Shown here: one piece after another, positions 10,311-21,094 of the stretch | How positions within the stretch are numbered: the stretch's first letter is position 1 | Layout: each line of letters opens with the position of its first letter | The notes under the pieces: model-generated | What the model saw: only the letters and a program-made list of their open reading frames with translations | Databases searched by the model: none | Told to the model about the DNA's origin: nothing | NCBI RefSeq assembly: GCF_008086545.1 | Contig: NZ_CP043026.1 | Location: forward strand, 806,001-870,000 | Source of the DNA: Spiroplasma chinense | GTDB lineage: Bacteria > Bacillota_I > Bacilli_A > Mycoplasmatales > Mycoplasmataceae | Length of the DNA stretch: 64,000 bases | Direction: 5' to 3' | Translations under genes and position numbers: made by a program

Positions 10311-10646
10311 CTATTTCAACTGTTTTCTTTGAATTCTTTCATAAGGTTTGATTAATTTTTCAAACTCCTTATCAAGATTTTTTAAAGGATCTTGACCTTT
10401 TTTAGGATCTATTAATACAACATCATAATAATACTCGTTTAATCTTTTTACAAAACGTTCTTGCTTTTCTATTTCTTCTTCAGTAATTGGATTATCAATA
10501 CTGTCTAATCTATATTTCTTTTTAAGAGACTCTAAAAGAGCTTCTTCCATTTCTAAATAAGCAAAAAAGTCTTGTTTTTTTATTTTTTTTAAGTTTTTAT
10601 GAGAAAAAAGTTTCTTTTCTTCTTTGTTTAAAAAACGTTCAAGCAT
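10311..10646 (-). CDS. Small conserved hypothetical protein, co-transcribed with engB
   Basis: 111 residues, highly charged, largely helical (EEEIEKQERFVKRLNEYY). No signal, membrane segment or recognised motif. AGGGAGAGA lies upstream of the ATG at 10646 and the stop TAG is 12 bp from the engB start. Function unknown; a cytosolic role is inferred from composition. Confidence 0.75.
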   Translation of the reverse strand: MLERFLNKEEKKLFSHKNLKKIKKQDFFAYLEMEEALLESLKKKYRLDSIDNPITEEEIEKQERFVKRLNEYYYDVVLIDPKKGQDPLKNLDKEFEKLIKPYERIQRKQLK

Positions 10647-10681
10647 AATAATCTCTCCCTTTTGTCTTTAACCTTATTATA

Positions 10682-10820
10682 GTGTAAAGTGTTAAAAAAG
10701 AAAAATTATTATGCAAATAAAAACCTAGTAAATATGGTGATTTTACTTAAAAATAAATTTAATTGTCAATTCCACTTTTAGTTTGTGTTAAATATAGTGT
10801 TATTTCCTAACACTTTACAC
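10682..10820. promoter_or_regulatory. Perfect 13-bp inverted repeat and nested operator-like dyad
   Basis: GTGTAAAGTGTTA at 10682-10694 is repeated in perfect inverse form (TAACACTTTACAC) at 10808-10820. The right arm also belongs to a local dyad AGTGTTA-TTTCC-TAACACT at 10796-10814. The element lies directly upstream of the 10646 start (minus), so it may be an operator for the engB unit. It does not match the CIRCE consensus. Confidence 0.5.
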
Positions 10821-10852
10821 AACAATAACCAAAAACCCTGGAATTAAAACAA

Positions 10853-10880
10853 AGAAAAAGTAGCAAAATTTACTACCTTT
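10853..10880 (-). terminator. Terminator after the 10882-11412 gene
   Basis: Minus-strand stem AAAAGGTAG / CTACTTTTT (one G-U pair) ending in T5, two bases past the stop codon. Confidence 0.65.
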
Positions 10881-10881
10881 T

Positions 10882-11412
10882 CTAATTATCTTTCTCTAGG
10901 AATCAATCTTTTAAGCTTCAGTGATACTTAATATAGTAAACTTCATTTCTACCCTCAGATAAGTAGTTTATGATCAATACATTCCTTCTTAAAGTGTTAT
11001 TAAAGCCTACGATTTGGCTTTTTGCAATTTTAGTTCCATCAACAAAATAATAAATATCATTTTGTTGAACAACTATCATAGATTTATAGTATTTTTCACC
11101 AACTAAAATAACAATTAAGATATAACCAACATATACTAAATAAACTATATTAAATGCAAGTGTAATTTCTTTTGCACTTTCTTCGTTTAAAGTTAATGAA
11201 TAAATTCCAAGTCCTAAACTTGAACAAAATAATAGTGGAGTTAAACAAAATACTATTATATAAAATCAAATATATGAAGTTTTGTTTTTAAAAATTCTTT
11301 GGTTTTCAAGTTTTTTAAGTTTAAATAACTTAATAGTCATAAAAATTACAGCACTTAAAAATAAAGCTGAACAAAAACTTATTAAGATTATTCCTGTTAT
11401 TACTTTTGACAT
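10882..11412 (-). CDS. Two-to-four-pass membrane protein of unknown function
   Basis: 176 residues in code 4 with several TGA(Trp) codons. N-terminal helix ITGIILISFCSALFLSAVIF, a basic loop, a second hydrophobic stretch (IWFYIIVFCLTPLLF), further helices, then a soluble beta-rich tail of ~70 residues (MIVVQQNDIYYFVDGTKI...). The start ATG at 11410-11412 has AGAGGAG upstream and lies 2 bp from the stop of the preceding gene, so the two form an operon. Both genes pair a membrane anchor with a soluble C-terminal part. No family recognised. Confidence 0.75.
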
Positions 11413-11414
11413 AA

Positions 11415-11981
11415 TTAATTCTCCTCTTTTCTATTAATAAGTTTTTTGTAAGCAACAATAAGTTCTGCACTATTGTTTGCTATTAAAAATCTTTGATTTT
11501 TAACTATTATTTCGCAACCATCAATTCATGAATTGATGTAAAAAAATACATAAGGAACAATTGAAATGTTTTCAATGTTTTCTTTTAAATATTTATCTTT
11601 AAACTCTAATAAAACGTGTTTATTTGTTAAATAAACATTAGCAGTTGTAAGTTCCAGTTTTTTAGCTTTAAAATAGTTCTTATAATCTTTATTTGCTTCA
11701 ATTGCTTCAAAACTACCTTTTTTTCTTTTTACAGAAAAATAAACTTGTTGGTTTTGTGCAAAGTAATGACAAACTTCACCCTCTTTTAATTGATGGTGGA
11801 TCTCTACATTAACTAAATTATAACCATTTTGTAATTCTTCTATTTGTTTCTTATAAGATTCTTTTAACTGTTTATAACCAACAAGCTTATTTTGATAAGC
11901 CAAAGCTAAAAGTCCTGAAATTATTAAAGAAATTAATCAAATAGAACAAATAATTGTAACTGCCAAATCTCTTGAGTTCAT
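11415..11981 (-). CDS. Single-pass membrane protein with soluble C-terminal domain
   Basis: 188 residues. Start at ATG 11979-11981; the N-terminal helix (LAVTIICSIWLISLIISGLLAL) includes a TGA-coded Trp, so it is missed with the standard code. The remaining ~150 residues are soluble and may form a PH-like beta fold (VNVEIHHQLKEGEVCHYF, KHVLLEFKDKYL). Operon leader of the pair with 10882-11412. Function unknown. Confidence 0.72.
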
Positions 11982-12045
11982 ATTTAAAACCTACTTCTTT
12001 TCTAAAATTAATTTTATATAAAAAACTATAAAATTAATTAAATTA

Positions 12046-12072
12046 TCACTATTTTTTGTTAAAAAATAGTGA
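12046..12072. promoter_or_regulatory. Perfect 12-bp inverted repeat between divergent genes
   Basis: TCACTATTTTTT-GTT-AAAAAATAGTGA, a 12-bp perfect stem with a 3-nt loop, lies between the minus gene starting at 11981 and the plus gene starting at 12113. No T run follows outside the stem, so it is more likely an operator or cruciform than a terminator. Confidence 0.5.
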
Positions 12073-12112
12073 AATAATATATTTGATATTAAATTAGAGA
12101 GTTGGAAGAAAC

Positions 12113-12790
12113 ATAGAATTAAAAACCATTAAAACAAAAGAACCTTTAGAAATTAATTCATATATCATTTATGATAATCAAACCAAAAAAGCCATAATAA
12201 TAGATTTAGCTCTAAGTGTTGAAAAAATCAATGATTTTTTAAACGCTAAGGATTTAGAAGTAACTGATGTATTTTTTACACACAAGCATTTTGATCACAC
12301 AAAAGGTTTGGAACAATTAAAAAACGCAACAAGTGCAAGAATTTGAATTGGTCTTGATGATAAAGATGGACTATTTGACATGAACAAAAACGGTAGTTTT
12401 AGACATGAACAATATCGTTGACAAATGCCTCAAGATTTTAATTTACACCTATTTTATATAGAAAAAGATAAAAACAATGAAATATCATTGTTTGATGGTA
12501 AATTTACTTTAAAAGCATTTTATACACAAGGGCATACAAGTGGATCTGTATTATATTATGCTCAAGATGAAAGATTATTATTTGTTGGTGACACTGCTTT
12601 TATCGATAAAATTGGATTTAGAGATACTCCAAATTCAGGATATGACGAACAAAAATATGACAATGCTTTAAAATTCATTTGAAATAACTTTGATAAATCT
12701 ACAAGAGTTTATCCAGGTCATTGAAAAGAAGGTTTTGAGTTAAAAGAATTAGAAAATAACATTGAGTTTATGAATGTTATAAATAAATAA
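12113..12790 (+). CDS. MBL-fold metal-dependent hydrolase (glyoxalase II-like), apparent ATA start
   Basis: 225 residues. The metallo-beta-lactamase motif THKHFDH gives His57, His59, Asp61 and His62; further ligands are seen in TQGHTSGS, FVGDTAF and YPGHW. The fold usually hydrolyses thioesters or phosphodiesters with two Zn or Fe ions; size fits the short GloB-like branch. The frame is closed by TAG at 12095-12097 and holds no ATG, GTG or TTG before the active site; the best start is ATA at 12113, five bases after GGAAG. The first in-frame ATG (about 12380) would delete the metal site. TGA(Trp) codons inside. Confidence 0.85.
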
Positions 12791-12792
12791 AG

Positions 12793-12819
12793 AAAAAGTT
12801 AGCTATAGCTAACTTTTTA
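12793..12819. terminator. Bidirectional terminator between convergent genes
   Basis: aaaaagttagc-tat-agctaactttttt-type symmetric stem with A and T runs on both sides, serving the MBL gene (plus) and the flavodoxin-fold gene (minus), whose stop codon lies in it. Confidence 0.85.
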
Positions 12820-13405
12820 TTGTGTCTTCAATTGCTCTTTGTTTAATGCTTTCTAAAAATCTTTTTCTATCTTCTTCTTTTGATTCAATTAAATCGGTGT
12901 AATGATAGAACTTAATATTAAATAATCCTATTTTCTCTAAAGAAATTTCAACCACTTCATCTTTTTGATAAAGATCAAAACCTTTATCAGATAAAGTTTT
13001 TTCACCTAAAGAGGTTTGAATTAATACTGTTTTTTCAATGTTTAACATTGGTTTGAAATATAGTTTTCCATCCCCAGTACTAATAGCTGTTCCAACAAAT
13101 ACTCTTTCAAAGAAACCTGAAAGAATTGCTGGCATATTAAAGTGTGATAATGGATATACTATTACAAGTCTGTGAGTATCATTTAAAAGTGTGTTATACA
13201 TACTTTTCACATCTTCTTCAACTAATTCACCATATCCAAATTTTTGATATTCTTTTTCTGTTATTACAGGATTAAAACCCATTTTATATAAATCTCAAAT
13301 TTCATATTCTTCACCAACTTGGTCAAAACCTTCACATATCGATTTGACAATTGCGTGGTTAAAACTATCTACTTTTGGATTTGCCAATACAATAATTGTT
13401 TTCAT
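12809..13405 (-). CDS. Flavodoxin-fold NAD(P)H:quinone oxidoreductase-like protein
   Basis: 198 residues with the start at ATG 13403-13405 (GAGGTGAAAG upstream); the first ~40 residues include a TGA(Trp). IIVLANPKVDSFNHAIV is the phosphate-binding start of the NQO1/KefF-type flavodoxin-like fold, and YPLSHFNMPAILSGFFERVF is the family's substrate-side segment (usually WPLYWYSMPALLKGWIDRVF). It should bind FMN or FAD and reduce quinones or azo compounds with NAD(P)H in the cytosol. Confidence 0.85.
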
Positions 13406-13417
13406 CTTTCACCTCGT

Positions 13418-13463
13418 ATAAAAAAATGTAAAATTTATTACCAATTAAATTTTACATTATTTT
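13418..13463 (-). terminator. Terminator after the surface-protein operon
   Basis: aatgtaaaattta / taaattttacatt stem with A7 to its left (T7 on the minus strand). Confidence 0.75.
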
Positions 13464-13476
13464 TTTATTTAGATTG

Positions 13477-16400
13477 TTATTTTTTGTCTTTTGATTTATC
13501 TTTAAGTTTATTAACTCTATCATTAATATCTTTTTCTAATTCAATTTCTTTGTCTTTTCCTTCAACAGTTTTTTTAGCTTTAGATTTACCTTTAGCTTTT
13601 TCTTCACTTGCTTGTTCTGCATCAGTTGCTCAGTGGTTTACCACTGTATCATCATCAACTAAGTCTAGATCTACATATTTTTTAGTGTATTCTGGATCTT
13701 CAAGTTTTTCATTGTTGAATTCTAAGTCTCTTTCAAATACTCCACTACGTTCTAAACCTTTATCGTGTTTAATTTTTGCAGTTTTTGTAACTTTAGCTTT
13801 TTTAACAGCTTCTTTATCTGCTTCAATTTGAGCTATTCTTGCTCTTGATTTACGTTTTTTCTTGTGAGCATCTTTTTGGTATTTTCTAAATAAGAATAGA
13901 ATTAAGAAGTATAGTCCAACTCCAGCAACTCCAGCTCCTAATAAGGCAATTAAAATAATTGCTCAAATTGGGAATGGTGCTTTTGGAAGAACTTCAACAG
14001 TAATGTCAAAAGTTCTTTCAATTCCACTTTTATCTTTTGCTTTAACAGTAACTGTGTAAGTTTGTCCTTCTGTTTCGAATAAAACAGCTTTAATTGAAAC
14101 TTTACCGTTTTTGTCAATTGTTGCAGTTAAGTTGTTTTCACTACTTGAAGTAACTGTAAAACTGTCTTGGTCAAATGCAAATGCATTTGGTAAAGCAAAT
14201 GATTTTGATTTACCTTGGTTAATTTTTACAGTTTCTTTAATATCATATTCAAGTTCTGATGAAAATGCTTTAACAGTTATTGTTTGGTCTTCTTTACCGT
14301 TTTCTGCGTGAATTGTAAGTATTGCATCTCCAGGTTTTTTTGCAGTAATAATAACTTTATTACCTTCAACTTTAACTTCAAATGCATCAGTATTATTAAC
14401 ACTTGCACTAATTTGTCCAAGGTCTTCTGCACTTCCGTTTAATACGTAAGTTGCACTTTGTCCTTCAAGTAATTGAGTTGGGTCTATTCCATTTTCTCAT
14501 GAACCTGAAATTTCTACTTTTGGTGCAGCTACATTTACAAATTTAATTTTTGCATCAACTTTATTTACAGTAATAACTGTATCTGTTATTACTAAGTCAG
14601 CGCTAAATCCAGCTTCACCAGCAACTGGTGTTGTGAAAGGATCTGCTATTTCAACATTAACTTGGTCAATGTTTTCAACATCTTTTATTGCATCTTGTAG
14701 TAACGCATTGAAATCTGCTTTAGAAGCATTTACATCAAGTTTTTTTTCAACATCAATTGTTTTAGCTTCAATAGCAGTTTTAATTGGTGCTAAATCAGTT
14801 GCAACAGCAACTTTTGTAAACTCAACATTAATTTGTCCTGATAATGAAGTTGATGTCTGAATTGTTGAAACTGGTTTTACATTAACTTTTAAAACATCAC
14901 CTTGATTAGTAATTTCTAAACTTGTAGTTTTTGAAGCATCAACTTCAAGATTAGAATCTTGTTTTTTAATTAAAGTATTAATTACTTCAATCATGTTAGT
15001 TAATTCTTCACCACTATAAGTTTTTGCTTCAACTGCATCAGTATAAGTGATTGTTTTGCTACTTAAAAAGTCTAAACTTTCTTCGTTTGTAGTTCCATTA
15101 AGTGTACCACTTGTAACATAACCCAATCCACTTCCCAATACAATTGGAGCTTTAGTAAATCATTTGTTAAAGTCTTGTGAAGTTGTTAAATTTGAAGTTA
15201 TTGCACTTGTGTCAATCATTGCTTGTCAATCTCTATCTTCAAGTTTTGCAAGTTCATCTGCTTTTGCATTTGAAAGTGCACTAACTTTTGATTTAATTGC
15301 ATTTACAATAGCAGTTCTATCACCAGCTGATAAAATTGATTTTTCCAAGTTAATAGTCTGATCACTTACTCAACTCATATCTACAGCTTCTTGAACCGAA
15401 TCAATTCTTCCGTTTACATAGTCAATACCAACAAACATGTTACCAACTATTCTTAAACGGTTTGTGTATAGAGAAGGACCACCCAATATTTGGTAGTCAT
15501 AAGTATCTGGTTTTGAAAAGTCTACATAACCTGAATCACTTTTAAAAATCACTATTCCTCTATCAGTATTTGCATAGATGGTGTGAACACCCCCTATTAA
15601 AGTTTCTGTAATGTTTTTTACAACAATTCCTTCTGGAAGATCTGCTAAATAAGTTTCTGTAGGATTTCCACTAGCATCAAATGTCAAAGAATAGAATTTA
15701 TCTTCTCTAATAACGTGGAAAAGGTTTTCCTTAGTAATTTCATAAACTGAAACATTATCTGTTGATTTCAAAGGATATTTACCCGCAGTTGTTACATAAA
15801 CAACCGAACCGTTTTTATATCTTGCTAAAATTCCATCAGTATTTGCAGTTCACCTTAAAACATCATCAGGATTATCTAAAGTAACGTTTCGTTGTTCACC
15901 TCTTGTAAAAGTTCCATCTTCAGCTACTGTAATTGTTATACTAGTGCTAGATGAGATACTTGCTAGAAATTGATTGTTAGCATTTTTATTTAAAACTTCT
16001 TGAAAATCACTTCCACCATTACTTATCATTTTGCTATCTTTACTTAAATTTAGAGTTTCTCCTTTATCCAAAGCTTCAATAATTTTTTGATTAGAAATTT
16101 GGAATGTAACAGAAGAACTTACCACATAAAGAAAGTCTCCAATTGTATACAAGGAAAGCATAAACGTTTTTTCGTCTATCAAATCATCTATAATAAGTTC
16201 TCTAATATAAGGTTTTCCGTTTTTATCATAATCTAGAGATTGGATTGCTGTTGAAGTTTTTGAAGCAAATACAAATGTAGATTTCCCATTATAAGAAACT
16301 GTATCAAATGAACCTAGATCACTTTTTTGAGATTCTGTTAAATCCATGTTAACTAAACCAGATTTAAAAGTTTTAGTTTCTAATTTAGAAAATGCATCTT

Positions 16401-16491
16401 TAACACTATTATTTAAACTATTTGCCATAGCAAGTGACGAAGCAGGTACAGAAATTGCCATTGCTCCTAATAAAGATATAAGTTTTTTCAT
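13477..16491 (-). CDS. Large surface protein with signal peptide and C-terminal membrane anchor (1004 aa)
   Basis: One frame from ATG 16491 to TAA 13477 across many TGA(Trp) codons. Signal peptide MKKLISLLGAMAISVPASSLAMA has no lipobox Cys, pointing to ordinary cleavage. Extracellular part ~850 residues: a beta-rich region (residues 30-400), a middle part with ~90-residue repeats, and Ig-like stretches near the end (SATYVLNGSAEDLG..., KKPGDAILTIHAENG). One transmembrane helix near residue ~860 (PFPIWAIILIALLGAGVAG) is followed by a ~140-residue Lys/Glu-rich cytoplasmic tail ending KDKSKDKK. Second gene of an operon, 3 bp after 16495-19617, with AAAGGAG overlapping that stop. An adhesin or cytoskeleton-linked protein is possible; no family recognised. 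Confidence 0.82.
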
Positions 16492-16494
16492 ATA

Positions 16495-19400
16495 CTATTT
16501 TTCTCCTTTAAGAGCTTTTTTAGCTTCTTTTCTTCTTGCTGCAACAATTTTAGCTTGTTCTTTACCAACAGCACGTTTATAGTGACGTTTACGAGCAATA
16601 AATCAAATCATTAATACTGTTGATGCAACAAGAGCCATTCCTCCAACTGTAAGAATTGGAATAATTCATTGTGGAAGTGGATTTACTTCTGTTAGACCAA
16701 GAATTTTAACTTGTACTTCTATTGCATTTGCTGTTAAAAAAGTATTAATACTTGGCGCACTTGGTGAAGTAAATGCTGCATCATACATTCAAACAGTAAT
16801 TGTAGTGTCATAAGGTTTGATTGATGATTGTATTTTTTTTCATTGTACTTCATCAATTCCAAATTTATAACCAGGAAGTAATGTACTTTGTTTATTTAAT
16901 AATCATTGAATTTCTTCTTTTGAAGAACCCACATTAAATCCCCTACCATTGAACTGAATTTTTTGAGCTTCTTTTTTACTATTTTCCATTTCCAATTCAA
17001 ATTTAGCTCTATTTTCAGCTTCAAGCGCTGTCTTAATTAATCTACTATCAGATTTAAATTTAACATTTATTGGCGCAAGTCTAATGTATAAAGAGTCTCC
17101 ATCTTTAAAAATACCATTTGCTTCAAAATCTTCTTCTTTGATATTTTGTCCGATTGTAAAGTAATCTTTAACATCTTTTGCAGAACCAATTTTAATATTT
17201 ATATTTGAAAGAGTTGCTGAATAATAACCATTTTCTCCTTCAACGGGAGCGTTTGCAAACAATCCTCAATCTGCTGCCCATTCACTTGATGAAGTATCAT
17301 CACCAGCTCAATTGTTTATTTGTCAGTATTGAGAACTTCTTGGAAACATAGGTCTGTCTTGAGATTTAATTTTTACAGAATCTTCCAATACTTCTTGAAC
17401 ATCACTGTAAATTTGTCCAATGATGTGATTAAAGTTATCATATTGTAAAACATTGTTATTGTATTTTTCGCTTAAAGCACTTCTAAGTTTTACAAGATCA
17501 TAAGGTAATTTATATTTTACAGCAATATTTTTAGTTGCAGAACCGCTAACTCTTGAAGTAAATGATTTTTCATTTGCTACCAGTTTAACTGTTGCATCTT
17601 CTGCAAAATCTCCATATGTGTTTTCTGGAAATAATGTTTTTTGAGTCTCTTTATCAATTTGAATATCAAAGTCTCAGTTGTCTCCAGAATCACTAGTTTT
17701 TAAAGTTGACTTTCTAAATATTTCACCAACTGATCTATCTCCTGAATTTGTATTTGTAAATTGATCTAAATTATCTTCTTTAATTTCATCTCTTAAAGCG
17801 GCAACTTTTTCTTCAACAGTTCCTAAAGAACCTAATTGTTGACTATCAATTTGCATTAGTTCATTTGTTAATAAAGTATCTAATGACACTTTTTTATAAG
17901 CGTTACTTATGTAAGTTTTTTCTAAATTTGGTTTAAAATTTGACAATCCAACTTTTGTGAAATAGTCAGTTAAAAAGTACAACTCTCCATCTATATAATT
18001 TAATGAACCTTTTTTGATTTGAACACTTGCCGGAGATTCTAATGCCCCCTCAGTTAAATTAACTCTTTGTGATTTCAAAAATAATGCTTTATAAGCAACT
18101 GAGTTGCTTGTAGCAAAATCAGCTTCTGTTTTATAAACATAAGAATACATTCCTAAGTTTGTAGTGAATGCTATAACATATTCTTTATTTGTTCTATCAT
18201 AGAATGAAATCATATTTATAACATCGTTTAATTCTTGTCCATATTCTTCTTGGCCCACTTCATTATTATCAAAAAGGTCTACTCTAAATAAGTTTTTAAG
18301 CTCTGCTTTGTCGCTACTTGTAAAATCAAGATAAGAAATAAATTGTTGTTCAACTCATTTTGCATTTTCAGTCACTGCATAAATTGCAGATACTATTGAA
18401 TAGTCTTTTTGACCTCCATAATATTTATGCATTGTATTTGCAACGTTAGTTATTTTTAAATTATGATCTTTAAAAGGAGAATTAATTTCTACTTCTTTTT
18501 TTTAATTATTACCTGCAGTATACATAATTTGCGGTTTATCTTGATCTGATGATGCAGAAAATGTAATGTCTCCATTAGAATTAACAAAATAATAAAAATT
18601 TAAATTTGCATTCATATTCACATCACTATCAGGTCAAGAAGCAGAAATGTTTGATTCAGTTAAAGTAAGTTCAGTAGTAGCTTTACCTTCTGCATCTATT
18701 ATAGTTAAGTCACCATTTCTTGTGTTTAAATAATTTGATAAATCAAGTTTATATTGAACAATCGCTCCTCTTGCATCGACCCCTTCATTTGAATAGTTAA
18801 CTGTAATATAAACTGTTTTGTCTTCATTAGCGTTTCCATCTTGAAAAACTGATAGCAATTTTCCATAAGTTTTATTAAACAGTAAATCTTTTTTTCCAAC
18901 AGTTGCTTTTTCAGGAATATGTATTTGCAAAGGACTAACATCTGGGTTAAGAACATCAAAAAAATTAACAGCATTTTTGTCAGGGTTACCTGTCATTAAA
19001 TACCTTGAATAATTTCTTCCTGAATTATCAACATATGAAAAAGGGTGCGTTGTTACAGCGCTGATTCCTTTACCATCAAGATCTGTACTTTCTTCTCAAA
19101 AATCTTCAGTATTTGGTACTCTATTATAATTAATATTTAAATCTTCATCTTTAACAACTTGGTATAAACCACCAGTTCTTTTTCAATTTACTTCAGCATT
19201 TCCGTTAGCTCTATCGACTTCTGAAGAAACTTGATATAACTTATTAATTCCTGGTGCAGTTAAGTTTCATGAACCTTTAACTTCAAGAACTTTTTTAAGT
19301 GGTTCATTATCTTGTGTAGGGATATCTTTTACAAGATCATATCCAAGCATAGGGTCGTGATAAGCTTGTAAAGCCCTTTCGTGTTTAAAGTACCCGTTAT

Positions 19401-19617
19401 CACTTGTTAGATTAGGGTTTTTAACTCCACTTCCATTTTTTTGATATTCAGTAAGTCAATTTTTGTCGTATCCTGTAGCTTCACCATACATATCTGGTTG
19501 TGAAGCTACAACAACCCCTTCACCATCTGCCAATCTTGCAATAGCTGTGTTAATTAAAACTCCAGCTGGTGCACCAGTTGCTGTTAATCCTCCTAATAAT
19601 GCTAAAAGTGTTTTCAT
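16495..19617 (-). pseudogene. Large membrane-anchored surface protein gene interrupted by an in-frame TAA
   Basis: ATG 19615-19617 (GGAG upstream) begins a signal-peptide-like stretch (MKTLLALLGGLTATGAPAGV). The frame codes for ~1040 residues, ending with a transmembrane helix (IIPILTVGGMALVASTVLMI) and a basic tail, the same plan as the downstream gene. Codon 372 is TAA (18502-18504) next to an A8 run; the same frame continues without further stops to TAG at 16495. No ribosome site is evident at the next ATG (about 18434). So it is either a recent nonsense mutant, a sequencing error, or two polypeptides. Both flanks use TGA as Trp and have coding-like composition. Confidence 0.72.
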
Positions 19618-19878
19618 TTCTTTCTTTTCTCCTTCTAGATGTTTGCCATATCTATATTTTCATAGAAAAAACTCAAATGAAATCTTTTACACTTTATTAA
19701 AACCAGTTAGCACTTTTAGCTTTAATAAAATGTAAACATACTTGAGTTAAATATAAAAATATAGTAATGTGTTGGTATAGTTTCTTTTAATTTATATAAA
19801 ATTTAGCCTTATTTTAGAAACAAGTTACCACACATAAAAACACAAATTAATAATATCAACTTTTAAGGAAAAAAACAA
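19618..19878. other. Upstream region of the surface-protein operon
   Basis: 260 bp without a gene. Contains a stem-forming inverted repeat (see 19686-19736) and should carry the promoter for the 19617 gene; no clear -35/-10 pair stands out. Confidence 0.4.
19686..19736. promoter_or_regulatory. 16-bp inverted repeat (15/16) upstream of surface-protein operon
   Basis: TTTACACTTTATTAAA (19686-19701) and TTTAATAAAATGTAAA (19721-19736) are complementary but for one position, with a 19-base loop. It lies ~70 bp upstream of the 19617 start and could be an operator or part of the 5' leader. Confidence 0.45.
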
Positions 19879-19907
19879 AAAAATGTCATAATTTGACATT
19901 TTTTTTC
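19879..19907. terminator. Terminator after the 19941-20963 gene
   Basis: aaaaatgtca-taatt-tgacattttt stem, A and T runs on both sides. Confidence 0.8.
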
Positions 19908-19940
19908 ATAAAAATTTTCTAAAACTAAATAAAAATTTTT

Positions 19941-20963
19941 TTATATCAAAAAATTAGCAATTTTAGCTTCTTGCTTATTTTCTTCGCAAATATTGTAGAT
20001 TTTTTTAATCATTAAATCTTCAAAAATAATCAATCTAATATGACTTTTTCATAAAAATCTTCTGTATATAAATTGAATCGGAAAAAAACTTCTATTGTAC
20101 TTAATTTTATACATATCCCTATATTGAGAATTTATTTTTGGTTTTAATAAAATAATCTTAGAAACCTTAAATTTAGTAAAAAACATTGCCGCTATCACAA
20201 AAAATGCATAAGGTGAAACTTTATCTATCATTTCAGAATTTTTCTTGTATATCATCATAAGCATAGTTATTTTAATTGTTATTAAAAAACCTAAATTCAA
20301 CATAAACAAAATAAACATTCTATAACAGTAATTCTCATCAAAATAAATTCTTTCTTCAAAAAAAATATTTTTTTTCTTTAAATTAAGTATTGTAAATAAA
20401 ATTATAGAAATATATTTATAAGCAATTGATGCTAACATTATGACAAAAATAAACTCTATTAAGTAATAGAATATAAAAGTTATTGTATATGTTGTAAAAT
20501 CACTCTCAAAATCCTTAATTGATATGTTTGACATCAAATCCTTAACCATTCTTAGAAATTCATCTTCATTGTAATTATTTAAAAAATCATTAGCATTTAA
20601 ATCTAGATGTTTTTTTTCTCATAAAACCATCATATAAAAAGTATATTTTAGAATTAGAACTGTTAAAAATAACATAAATATTATTTTAAAGATCAGTCAT
20701 AAACTTTTTTTAATCCTATTCTTAAAAATATAATCATTTCTAAATATTACATTTCTTTTTTTATAATGTCGGTAACAAAACAATGCAAAACATATAAATA
20801 GTGTAGATAAAATTATGATACCTCCCACTTGTGTTCCAAAACTCATTGAATCTGCAGTTTTTATTATGATTTTTGTGTTAAAAATATATTCACCAACGAT
20901 ATATAGCATCAATTGGTCAAATAAAAAGTTAAATATATATAGTATTTCAAAAAAAATACCCAT
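19941..20963 (-). CDS. Multi-pass membrane protein next to the GH32 cluster
   Basis: 340 residues, continuous through TGA(Trp) at 20697, ~20619 and 20049. AGGAGGGATTGA precedes the ATG at 20963. Hydrophobic segments: ~1-30, 50-70, 95-120, 155-185, 195-215, 230-255 and 270-290, so about six helices, with basic cytoplasmic stretches (RHYKKRN). C-terminal ~50 residues are soluble. No transporter motif recognised. Its place at the end of the GH32 array could mean a linked role, but its own ribosome site and the terminator in front of it (21070-21094) argue for separate transcription. Confidence 0.75.
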
Positions 20964-21069
20964 TCAATCCCTCCTATCCATATTAAATTAGTAATTATTT
21001 TATTCATTTTTTCTTCATTCATTTCATTTCAAATTATAATTTAACACTGTAATTTTATATTTTGAAAAT

Positions 21070-21094
21070 AAAAAAATCAACATTTAGTTGATTT
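21070..21094 (-). terminator. Terminator after the first GH32 gene
   Basis: atcaac-attta-gttgat stem and T6 on the minus strand, overlapping the stop codon. Confidence 0.7.
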
